8,545 nt of DNA from Paracoccaceae bacterium (GTDB lineage Bacteria > Pseudomonadota > Alphaproteobacteria > Rhodobacterales > Rhodobacteraceae). This document shows, piece after piece, positions 1 through 5,060 of this stretch (position 1 is the first letter of the stretch; every line of letters starts with the position of its first letter). The notes under the pieces were generated by a model. It saw only the letters and a program-made list of their open reading frames with translations, was not told where the DNA came from and did no database searches. The stretch lies in NCBI GenBank assembly GCA_003545125.1, contig DQCI01000260.1:16867-25411 (forward strand), written 5' to 3'. The position numbers were made by a program, and so were the translations under genes.

Positions 1-36
1 TCCAAAACCGCGATCAACGAGCTGTTGCGTGACTGA
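1..36 (+). CDS. C-terminal end of an unidentified protein (partial)
   Basis: The first 33 bases read as SKTAINELLRD followed by TGA at 34-36. The other two plus-strand frames show nothing more convincing, and the coding strand matches the three genes downstream. Eleven residues are too few to name a family. The reading is an inference from the frame and from the lack of another explanation for this edge. About 100 bp, mostly palindromic, separate it from the next start codon, so it may or may not share a transcript with the following operon. Confidence 0.45.
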   Translation, partial: SKTAINELLRD

Positions 37-50
37 CTTCGCGGCGCGCG

Positions 51-119
51 AAAGGCGTTTCGAAACGCCTTGCAACGCGATTTCGAAATCGCGTGCAAAG
101 CCGCTTTCAAGCGGCTTCC
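51..119. repeat. Three phased 23-bp palindromic units
   Basis: Three consecutive 23-bp units (51-73, 74-96, 97-119) each hold a 20-bp inverted repeat. Unit 1 is a perfect palindrome at 52-71, aaggcgtttcgaaacgcctt. Unit 2 is a perfect palindrome at 75-94, acgcgatttcgaaatcgcgt. Unit 3 at 98-117 has perfect 9-bp arms (aagccgctt and aagcggctt) around a TC centre. The symmetry axes are exactly 23 bp apart, and the first two spacers are both GCA. The stem arms differ between units while pairing is kept, and the TTTCGAA-like core is shared. This suggests a structural element, either hairpins in RNA or stacked DNA-binding sites. There is no T-run for a classical terminator. It lies between the upstream stop codon and the 108-residue gene. 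Confidence 0.85.
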
Positions 120-131
120 GTCCAAGGAAGC
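114..131 (+). promoter_or_regulatory. Ribosome-site hairpin competing with palindrome 3
   Basis: GCTTCC (114-119) can pair with GGAAGC (126-131) around a six-base loop. The right arm contains most of the AAGGA ribosome-binding sequence (124-128) for the ATG at 136. Bases 114-117 are also part of the right arm of the third palindrome (109-117), so the two hairpins exclude each other. If the palindrome forms, the ribosome site is free; if it does not, the site can be masked. The pairing is seen directly; a regulatory role is inference only, and the stem is only six base pairs. Confidence 0.35.
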
Positions 132-135
132 GGCG

Positions 136-462
136 ATGACAAGGACCAAACGCCCGCAGAAGGTCTATACCCTGCTCGTCGAGGTCGGCCGCAAGCCGGG
201 CGACGGATTGCCCAAAGCGGCCACCGGCGGCGCATTGGTGTGCTACGCGAGCGGTGTGGACGAAGCGGAAGCGGTGCGCGAGACGGTGGCGATCCTGAAA
301 CAGGCCGATCTCGCGCCGCTTGACGTGTCGGGCTATGGCTCGCTCGACGAGCGGCTCGCCGAGGGCCATGACATCCCCGAGGAGGAACGCACGCTGATGG
401 ATCGGGCATTGGCCGAAAACGCGGTGATCGTCGCGCAGATGACACCGTTCTTTGACGAATGA
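136..462 (+). CDS. Conserved-looking hypothetical protein, 108 aa
   Basis: A 108-residue soluble protein with no signal peptide, membrane segment or motif that I recognise. It starts MTRTKRPQKVYTLLVEVGRK and ends in a region with many acidic residues (DIPEEERTLMDRALAEN, then FFDE). The predicted pattern looks like a small alpha/beta fold: a strand around 11-17, a strand around 36-41, a helix around 46-58, then a C-terminal helix. The ATG at 136 is chosen because AAGGA lies seven bases upstream. The frame stays open upstream to a TTG at 70, but those 22 codons run through the palindromes and have no ribosome site. The stop overlaps the start of the HAD gene (ATGA), so it is almost certainly the first gene of a coupled set. 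Its function is unknown; the pairing with a phosphatase is the only clue. Confidence 0.85.
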   Translation: MTRTKRPQKVYTLLVEVGRKPGDGLPKAATGGALVCYASGVDEAEAVRETVAILKQADLAPLDVSGYGSLDERLAEGHDIPEEERTLMDRALAENAVIVAQMTPFFDE

Positions 463-1109
463 CCCCTGTTTTCCTCGATCTCGACGGCACGCTGACCGAT
501 CCCAAGCCCGGGATCACCCGGTCCATCGTGCACGCGCTGGAGGCGCTGGGCCACGACGCACCCGATCCCGACAGCCTCGCCTGGGCGATCGGCCCGGCGC
601 TGGTCGACACATTCGCCCAGCTCGGCGTGGCAGACCCGCAGGCGGCGCTGGGGCACTACCGGGCGCGATACGCGCACGTCGGCCTGTTCGAAAACAGGGT
701 CTACGAAGGCATTCCGGAGGCGCTGACGGACCTGAGAGATGCGGGACACCGGTTGTTCATCGCCACTGCCAAGCCACACGCCTATGCCCGCCGGATCACC
801 GCGCATTTCGGCCTCGCGCCGTTTTTCGAGGCCGAATTCGGCCCGGAACTGGACGGCACTCGGAACGACAAGGGGGCGCTCCTCGCGCATGCCCGCGCGG
901 TCCTTCGGCTCGGCGATGTTCCCGCGCTGATGGTCGGCGACCGCAAACACGACCACCGCGCCGCCCGGGCGACGGGCATGGCCGCGTTGGCGGTGCGCTG
1001 GGGCTACGGCGACGACAGCGAACACGCGCTTGCGGACGGGGTCTGTGACACACCGTTCGGCCTCGCCGAAGCGGTCCGGACCCTCACAGCGCGGGGCTGC
1101 GGCGCGTGA
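459..1109 (+). CDS. HAD-superfamily phosphatase, phosphoglycolate-phosphatase-like
   Basis: A 216-residue haloacid-dehalogenase-fold hydrolase, probably a cytoplasmic small-molecule phosphatase. Motif I is DLDGTLTD with the nucleophile Asp7 and acid/base Asp9. An alpha-helical cap follows (about 17-82). Motif II is Thr103 in FIATAKP, motif III is Lys138 in RNDKG, and motif IV is GDRKHD with Asp161 and Asp165 for the magnesium. The GMAALAVRWGYGDDSE stretch near residue 173 is typical of the phosphoglycolate phosphatase/HAD_2 subfamily, and the length is normal for it. The start ATG overlaps the preceding stop as ATGA, with no strong ribosome site of its own, which points to translational coupling. 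All catalytic residues are present. The natural substrate cannot be read from the sequence: phosphoglycolate is a family default, and other sugar phosphates or a nucleotide are possible. Confidence 0.93.
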   Translation: MTPVFLDLDGTLTDPKPGITRSIVHALEALGHDAPDPDSLAWAIGPALVDTFAQLGVADPQAALGHYRARYAHVGLFENRVYEGIPEALTDLRDAGHRLFIATAKPHAYARRITAHFGLAPFFEAEFGPELDGTRNDKGALLAHARAVLRLGDVPALMVGDRKHDHRAARATGMAALAVRWGYGDDSEHALADGVCDTPFGLAEAVRTLTARGCGA

Positions 1110-1759
1110 CCGGCTGGCTCGAATACACCCTCGCCTTCGCGACCTTCTTCGCGTCTCACGTGCTCCCGGTGCGCCCGCCCGTCAAGGCGCGCATCGTAAC
1201 CCTGATCGGCGCCCGAGGGTTCTCCCTCGCCTATTCCGCGCTCTCAATCGCCGTGCTCGCCTGGCTGATCGTCGCCGCGGGCCGTGCGCCTTTCGTCGAG
1301 CTCTGGCCGCGGGCCCCCTGGCAAACCTGGGTGCCGTTCTTCGCCAATGCGCTTGCGGCCATCGTCATCGCCCTTGCCATCGCGCGGCCCAACCCGCTCT
1401 CGTTCGGCGGCGCGCGAAACGCTGAATTCGACCCTGATCATGCCGGAATCGTCGGTTGGATGCGCCATCCATTGCTGGTCGCCATCGGGCTCTGGGCCGG
1501 CGCGCATATCGTGCCCAATGGCAACCTCGCCCATGTGCTCCTGTTCGGCACCTTCTTCGGCTTCGCGCTCTTGGGCATGAAAATGATCGACCGGCGCAAG
1601 CGCCGCCAGCTCGGCGAAGACTGGGAGCGTGTGACACAAACCACCCGGCGTCTGGACATCACGCCGGGCGGCCTTTTTCGTGTCGCGGCCGGTGTCGGGG
1701 TGTGGTGGCTGCTGATGGTCCTGCACGACCCCGTCATCGGGATCAGCCCCTGGCCCTGA
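1106..1759 (+). CDS. NnrU family integral membrane protein
   Basis: A 217-residue polytopic membrane protein of the NnrU family. Hydrophobic segments lie at about 5-22, 39-58, 76-94, 117-136, 142-160 and 189-207. The family's conserved histidines are visible: His18 in FASHVLPVRP, and His121 in GWMRHPLL preceded by FDPDHAGIVG. The KRRQLGEDWERVTQTT stretch (about 165-180) resembles the cytoplasmic end of isoprenylcysteine methyltransferase-like membrane proteins. NnrU was named from denitrification clusters, and the plant carotenoid isomerase Z-ISO is a haem-binding relative; whether this copy binds haem is inference. No nitrite or nitric oxide reductase gene is nearby, so the denitrification label should not be taken as its role here. 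It starts at GTG, overlapping the phosphatase stop as GTGA, so it is the third coupled gene. The convergent lipoprotein gene ends 12 bp beyond its stop. Confidence 0.9.
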   Translation: MTGWLEYTLAFATFFASHVLPVRPPVKARIVTLIGARGFSLAYSALSIAVLAWLIVAAGRAPFVELWPRAPWQTWVPFFANALAAIVIALAIARPNPLSFGGARNAEFDPDHAGIVGWMRHPLLVAIGLWAGAHIVPNGNLAHVLLFGTFFGFALLGMKMIDRRKRRQLGEDWERVTQTTRRLDITPGGLFRVAAGVGVWWLLMVLHDPVIGISPWP

Positions 1760-1776
1760 GGCGCGTTGCGGTCAGG
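1755..1776. other. Short inverted repeat holding both convergent stop codons
   Basis: CCTGA (1755-1759) and TCAGG (1772-1776) form a five-base-pair inverted repeat with a 12-base loop. The TGA stop of the NnrU gene and the TGA stop of the lipoprotein gene on the other strand each sit in one arm. It could be a minimal bidirectional termination element, but the stem is short and there is no T-run on either strand, so chance is a good explanation. Confidence 0.2.
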
Positions 1777-2350
1777 TGCCGGGACGCACCAGCACATCGA
1801 AGCTGGCCGGAAGCTCTTCGGCACTGGTCACCAGCGCGTCGAGCGGAATCGCGAAACTCGCGGTCGTGCCATCGTCGGACACGGTTCCGTTCGTCTCGAC
1901 AATCTCGCTGCCCCCGATATTCAGGGTGATCGCATGGCCCGCGAAGGCCTCGGCCATCATCGCCAACATTTCCTCGCCGCCCGCTTCTTCCGGTGGCGCC
2001 ATGTCCGAGGTGACCTCCTCGAGGTCGAAGGACACGAACAGAAGGCCGCCGTCGCGGCGTTCGATGCTCATCCCCTCGCCGATGTCGGGATCGGCGATCG
2101 CTTCGTCGATCGTGCCGGTGAAGGTCTCGGTACAGCTGTAGCTGCCATCTTCCATTTCGACTTCGGTACCGTCTTCGCAGAACGATTCGCCGCCGGTCGC
2201 GGACATCTCGTAGAAGTCCGCGGAGGCGATCATCACCATCGTCGCTTCAGCCGTGTTGTCGTCGGGGAAGTTCAACGTCATCTCGGCGTCGAAACAGGCC
2301 GCGAGCGGCACCGTGAACAAGAGGGACGCCAGGGGGAGAAACTTTCGCAT
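1772..2350 (-). CDS. Small acidic lipoprotein, possibly LppM-like
   Basis: A 192-residue predicted lipoprotein. The start at 2350 is chosen because GGAG lies six bases upstream (2357-2360) and the protein then opens directly with a lipoprotein signal: Arg2-Lys3, a hydrophobic stretch (4-16), and the lipobox LAAC ending at Cys19. A start 11 codons further upstream would leave a poor leader. The mature part is strongly acidic, opens with AEMTLNFPDDNTAEATMVM, carries two more cysteines (58 and 73) that could form a disulphide, and ends with a strand-rich ITLNIGG...ETNGTVSDDG...FAIPLDAL pattern. That pattern recalls the LppM/DUF3153 type of lipoprotein domain, but I hold this loosely. It should be anchored in the inner or outer membrane facing the periplasm. 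It lies 57 bp after the channel gene on the same strand, so it may be co-transcribed with it. Confidence 0.85.
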   Translation of the reverse strand: MRKFLPLASLLFTVPLAACFDAEMTLNFPDDNTAEATMVMIASADFYEMSATGGESFCEDGTEVEMEDGSYSCTETFTGTIDEAIADPDIGEGMSIERRDGGLLFVSFDLEEVTSDMAPPEEAGGEEMLAMMAEAFAGHAITLNIGGSEIVETNGTVSDDGTTASFAIPLDALVTSAEELPASFDVLVRPGT

Positions 2351-2407
2351 GAGGGGCTCCGTAGGACAAAGGGTCGCCGTCAACCTGACAGGCCGAACCC
2401 CGTTCGT

Positions 2408-3511
2408 CTAGCCACCGGACGCCCCGAACCATTGGCGATAGATTGTTTCGTAAGTGCCGTCTTCACGTATTTTCAGCAGGCTCTGGTTGATCGGTTCGGC
2501 GAGCGGGCTGCCGGTGGGCAACGCGATCCCGTAGTTCTCGCGCAGGAACACCTGACCGACCAGTTCGGCAGACTGCGCGTCGTTGGTGTTGACGTAATAG
2601 GCGAGTATCGGGGCATCGAAGACCACGGCATGAAGCGCGCCGTTCTCGAACGCCTCCGTCAGCGGGTCGAGCCCGGCGAACGCCTGGTAGCGCATGTCGC
2701 GCGCATCCAGAAACCCTGCTGCGGTCGAGCCCTCGATAGTCCCGACCTCGCGGCCGTAGAGATCGTTGATCGAGGTGACCGAGCTCTGGATCGCCTCGAC
2801 CGTCATCGTCGCGGTAATCCGGGCGACGAAGACCGAGACCAGGAACAGAGACGAAACCACCAGGATCACCGCCAGGATGCGGCCCGCCGGACTGCGCGGC
2901 TGGCGTTCTTCGAACCCGCCGTTGACGACGAGGTTGAGCGCCCACCAGAAGGCGGGGAACAGAGCATCCTGGGCGGCGTGGTCGAAATAGGGTTGCCGGC
3001 GGCGTTCGAACACCCACATCAGCATGCCGGCCACGAACAACAGCCCGAAAGCAGCCGCGACGGCGAAGAGCAGATCAAGCGAGAAGAATGCGCCGAGCAG
3101 GCTCGACGCGCGTTGTTCGCGCGCCGGAATCATGATCCCAAGCCCGGCCTCGAAGATCGGCTGGGTGAAATCCATCATCGCTTCGCGTTCGGCGGTGATC
3201 GAGATATTGGCGACCGCGGCATCGACAGTGCCAGCCCGCACCATCTCGAGCATCTCGCCAAACGTATCGACCCGCGTGATCTCGGTTTCGACACCAATAT
3301 CCGCCGCGAGCGCCTGCCACAGTTCGAGACTGAAGCCGGTGTCCGTCGCATCTTCCACCAGCGAAAACGGCGGCCGGGTGACCGTCACCACCCGGATCGG
3401 CTCCCCGCCGACGCCAACGCCGACGCCAACGCCCGCGTCCTGCGCGAAACCTGCCGTGGCGTTCAACCAAAGAATGGCCAGTGCCAGAGCCGCGATCCAT
3501 CCCCGCGCCAT
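2408..3511 (-). CDS. Glutamate-receptor-like channel with periplasmic ligand-binding domain
   Basis: A 367-residue protein laid out like an ionotropic glutamate receptor (GluR0 type). In order: signal peptide (about 1-23), a Gly-Val linker (27-36), binding lobe S1 (37-130), membrane helix 1 (about 145-168), a re-entrant pore loop (about 184-203), membrane helix 2 (about 211-234), then binding lobe S2 (about 245-364). S1 has the SITAERE...DFT block, in which Arg109 should hold the ligand carboxylate. S2 has GTIEGST (Ser262, Thr263) and Asp299 in VVFDAPILAYY, in the place of the acidic residue that binds the amino group. An amino-acid ligand is therefore likely. MTVEAI after helix 2 corresponds to the LTVE end of the animal gate motif SYTANLAAFLTVE. 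The filter is odd: where bacterial homologues usually read TTVGYGD, this one has VNGGFEE with no length change. GGGAA lies upstream of the ATG. Ion selectivity, or even conduction, is not certain. Confidence 0.88.
   Translation of the reverse strand: MARGWIAALALAILWLNATAGFAQDAGVGVGVGVGGEPIRVVTVTRPPFSLVEDATDTGFSLELWQALAADIGVETEITRVDTFGEMLEMVRAGTVDAAVANISITAEREAMMDFTQPIFEAGLGIMIPAREQRASSLLGAFFSLDLLFAVAAAFGLLFVAGMLMWVFERRRQPYFDHAAQDALFPAFWWALNLVVNGGFEERQPRSPAGRILAVILVVSSLFLVSVFVARITATMTVEAIQSSVTSINDLYGREVGTIEGSTAAGFLDARDMRYQAFAGLDPLTEAFENGALHAVVFDAPILAYYVNTNDAQSAELVGQVFLRENYGIALPTGSPLAEPINQSLLKIREDGTYETIYRQWFGASGG
3410..3433. repeat. Two 12-bp tandem repeats encoding a Gly-Val linker
   Basis: The unit gacgccaacgcc occurs twice in tandem, with partial matches on both sides. 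On the minus strand it encodes the alternating Val-Gly tract (about residues 28-35) between the signal peptide and the first binding lobe of the channel protein. Units of 12 bp keep the frame, so copy-number change by slippage would lengthen or shorten this flexible linker without breaking the gene. Confidence 0.7.
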
Positions 3512-3528
3512 ATCGTTCCCCGTGTCTC

Positions 3529-3560
3529 GTCCCGCCGGGCACTATGGCACCGGGCGGGAC
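3529..3560 (-). other. GC-rich inverted repeat between Hint and channel genes
   Basis: GTCCCGCC (3529-3536) and GGCGGGAC (3553-3560) form an eight-base-pair stem around 16 bases. It lies in the 60-bp gap after the Hint gene stop and before the channel gene start. No T-run follows on the minus strand, so it is not a classical intrinsic terminator. It could be a partial terminator, or an RNA-stabilising hairpin that separates expression of the two genes. Confidence 0.4.
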
Positions 3561-3571
3561 CGGGGGCAATG

Positions 3572-4675
3572 TCATGCCGTCGCGAGTGCGGCGACCAGGT
3601 TGCGGGTCTCGAAGTCGGTGAGGCGCGTGCGAGAGAAGGCGCGGTGGATCGGGATCGCCGAGATCGGCATTTCCGCGAGCACCGTGCTTTGCACCATCTC
3701 GGGCCGCCGCACGATGGTGCCCGCGAACATGCTTTCGGCCCAGAGACCGTCATGCAGGAGGCAATCGTGCACATCGAGAAGGACCTGGTGATAGGTCACC
3801 AGCCGGTGCCGGTTTTCGCTCAGCGCATGGCGCCCGTCGATCAAACGGCCCGCGGGAAGCAGGACCTCGTCTTCGCCGAGCATGTATTCGGCTTCCGCCA
3901 CGCCAAGGCGCACCCGATGCGCTGGCGCGAGTACGACATCGCGGCTGAGGCCGAAGAACGGGGCCCGGACACGCACCGGACGGAACCCGCCGAGCGCCGG
4001 CACCCGGCGTTTGCCGATCCATCGCACCGGCTGCGGTCCGGCGGTCGCGGTGACGACCATGTCGCCAAGGCGCAGTTTCTCCACCGGAACCGGGCCGGTC
4101 GGGGTTTCCACCGGGGTACCGCCGACGATGCCGTTTCCGAAGCCAATAGGCTCTATTTCATCGGAAAACGCGAGAAACTCCACGTCTTTCGAAATCTTGG
4201 TCGCGCGCCCATTGCGCACGATCGCCTTTGCATCCGCTGCCGGGACCGGAACCGGGTCATAACCGCTGGTTTGGTAGATCCGGCCTTCGTCGATCAGTTC
4301 CACGGTCAGCCGCGCCACCCGCTGCGGGGCGTGCCAGGCATAGGTCAGCCGGATCCGCGTATCCCGCGGCGGCGCGGGTATGTCGATCACCGCCTGCGAA
4401 TGCGCCTGCCCCTGGCCAAGCGCGACCGTCACGCGCCCGTCCGCATCGAGCGTGGCCCGCATTTCACGCAGCCATTCGAAGTCGCGCTGGAATTCGAGAA
4501 TGGATTGCGGCTTGTCGGGTTTGGCGTTGGCCCGGAACTCGATCACCAGGGTCCCGCGCGGCAGGATCTCGTGTTGCAGCATCGGCCCGCGCGCACGCGG
4601 CATATTGCGTGGCACGCCGATGCCCCGAATGTTGAAGGCCGGGTTCGAAAGGTCGGTCAGGGCGATCCAGCTCAT
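3572..4675 (-). CDS. Hint-domain protein lacking the nucleophilic cysteine
   Basis: A 367-residue protein with a C-terminal Hint (hedgehog/intein) domain of the type widespread in Rhodobacteraceae (Hint_2). The Hint part spans about 177-320: GGTPVETPTGPVPVEKLRLGD (185-205), PQPVRWIGKRRV (215-225), RPVRVRAPFFG (232-242), LAPAHRVRL (249-257, with His253 of block B), then VLLPAGRLI and ESMFAG (314-319). Relatives begin this domain with a cysteine four residues before the Gly-Thr pair; here that place is Gly182 and the only cysteine is Cys305. Self-cleavage by the usual thioester route is therefore unlikely. Residues 30-135 look beta-rich (LVIEFRA, RVTVALGQ, RIRLTYAW, ARLTVELI) and may form a LamG-like sandwich. 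There is no signal peptide. GGGAG (4682-4686) sets the start. Its role is unknown; relatives are often secreted by type I systems, but none is visible here. Confidence 0.9.
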   Translation of the reverse strand: MSWIALTDLSNPAFNIRGIGVPRNMPRARGPMLQHEILPRGTLVIEFRANAKPDKPQSILEFQRDFEWLREMRATLDADGRVTVALGQGQAHSQAVIDIPAPPRDTRIRLTYAWHAPQRVARLTVELIDEGRIYQTSGYDPVPVPAADAKAIVRNGRATKISKDVEFLAFSDEIEPIGFGNGIVGGTPVETPTGPVPVEKLRLGDMVVTATAGPQPVRWIGKRRVPALGGFRPVRVRAPFFGLSRDVVLAPAHRVRLGVAEAEYMLGEDEVLLPAGRLIDGRHALSENRHRLVTYHQVLLDVHDCLLHDGLWAESMFAGTIVRRPEMVQSTVLAEMPISAIPIHRAFSRTRLTDFETRNLVAALATA

Positions 4676-4787
4676 CGAATGCTCCCGGCCTGCGAAAAAT
4701 TGTCAGAAGCGCCGTCCAAGCCGAACCGGCAGCATCTCGTGATTGCGGAATGATGTGACCACGCGGGTCCGGATACGCCTGCCATTT

Positions 4788-4810
4788 ACCTGCCTCCGTT
4801 CGAGGCGGGT
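4788..4810. other. Nine-base-pair hairpin upstream of dapE
   Basis: ACCTGCCTC (4788-4796) pairs with GAGGCGGGT (4802-4810) around the five-base loop CGTTC, with one T-G wobble on the plus strand. Neither strand has a T-run after it. It may be part of a structured RNA or a protein-binding dyad in the divergent promoter region. Confidence 0.4.
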
Positions 4811-4894
4811 GGGCACGGCGTGACAACGGCCCAGGGGGCCGCCGAATGTCATGGTACCGCTCCATGGGACTGCCGGTTTTTCCGGTCTCGCCCC

Positions 4895-4920
4895 AACCCC
4901 CTGCCTCGGGGTTCTTGTGT
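4895..4920 (+). terminator. Terminator-like hairpin with weak T-rich tail
   Basis: AACCCC (4895-4900) pairs with GGGGTT (4908-4913) across a seven-base loop, followed by CTTGTGT. The tail is only moderately T-rich, so efficiency would be modest. No gene on the plus strand ends just before it, so if it works it would end a short RNA or an aborted dapE leader transcript. Confidence 0.3.
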
Positions 4921-4993
4921 TATCGGACCCACTATGGCCGGAAATGTTCGTTTTGTGAATCCGTTATTTGCGGCCCCCCACTGCCCCTGTCGC

Positions 4994-5044
4994 AACCCGG
5001 CCACATTTGCCGCCCACGCCCGCGCGGTGTATCAGGTCCGGGTT
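4994..5044 (+). promoter_or_regulatory. Stem-loop in the dapE leader
   Basis: AACCCGG (4994-5000) can pair with CCGGGTT (5038-5044), with a nested CCGC/GCGG stem (5010-5013 with 5024-5027). The structure ends seven bases before the GGAG ribosome site of dapE (5051-5054). It does not match the lysine riboswitch as I know it. A leader-control role is inference from position only. Confidence 0.3.
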
Positions 5045-5060
5045 CACACAGGAGTTGTCC

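Larger units (their letters stand above)
4676..5060. other. 385-bp gene-free region between divergent genes
   Basis: This stretch separates the minus-strand Hint gene from the plus-strand dapE gene and must hold the promoters of both. I could not find a -35/-10 pair on either strand that is convincing by eye. Several inverted repeats fall within it: 4788-4810, 4827-4841, 4850-4866, 4895-4913 and 4994-5044. Short open frames exist but overlap the dapE start and have no family resemblance. The density of pairing and a terminator-like element near 4913 leave room for a small RNA on the plus strand, but I do not recognise any known RNA family (not 4.5S, tmRNA or RNase P). Confidence 0.6.

Noticed and set aside
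70..135. A longer N-terminus for the 108-residue protein, starting at TTG 70
   Set aside because: The extra 22 codons read through the palindromes, and no ribosome site precedes the TTG, while AAGGA precedes the ATG at 136.
1106..1759. Reading the NnrU gene as evidence for a denitrification cluster
   Set aside because: No nitrite, nitric oxide or nitrous oxide reductase gene or regulator is in the window, and NnrU homologues are common outside denitrifiers.
1766..4753. A 995-codon open frame on the plus strand opposite the lipoprotein, channel and Hint genes
   Set aside because: It is exactly in antisense register with all three minus-strand genes, which happen to share one frame. It stays open because TTA, CTA and TCA codons are nearly absent from them. 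Its translation is rich in Arg, His and Asp with no recognisable domain.
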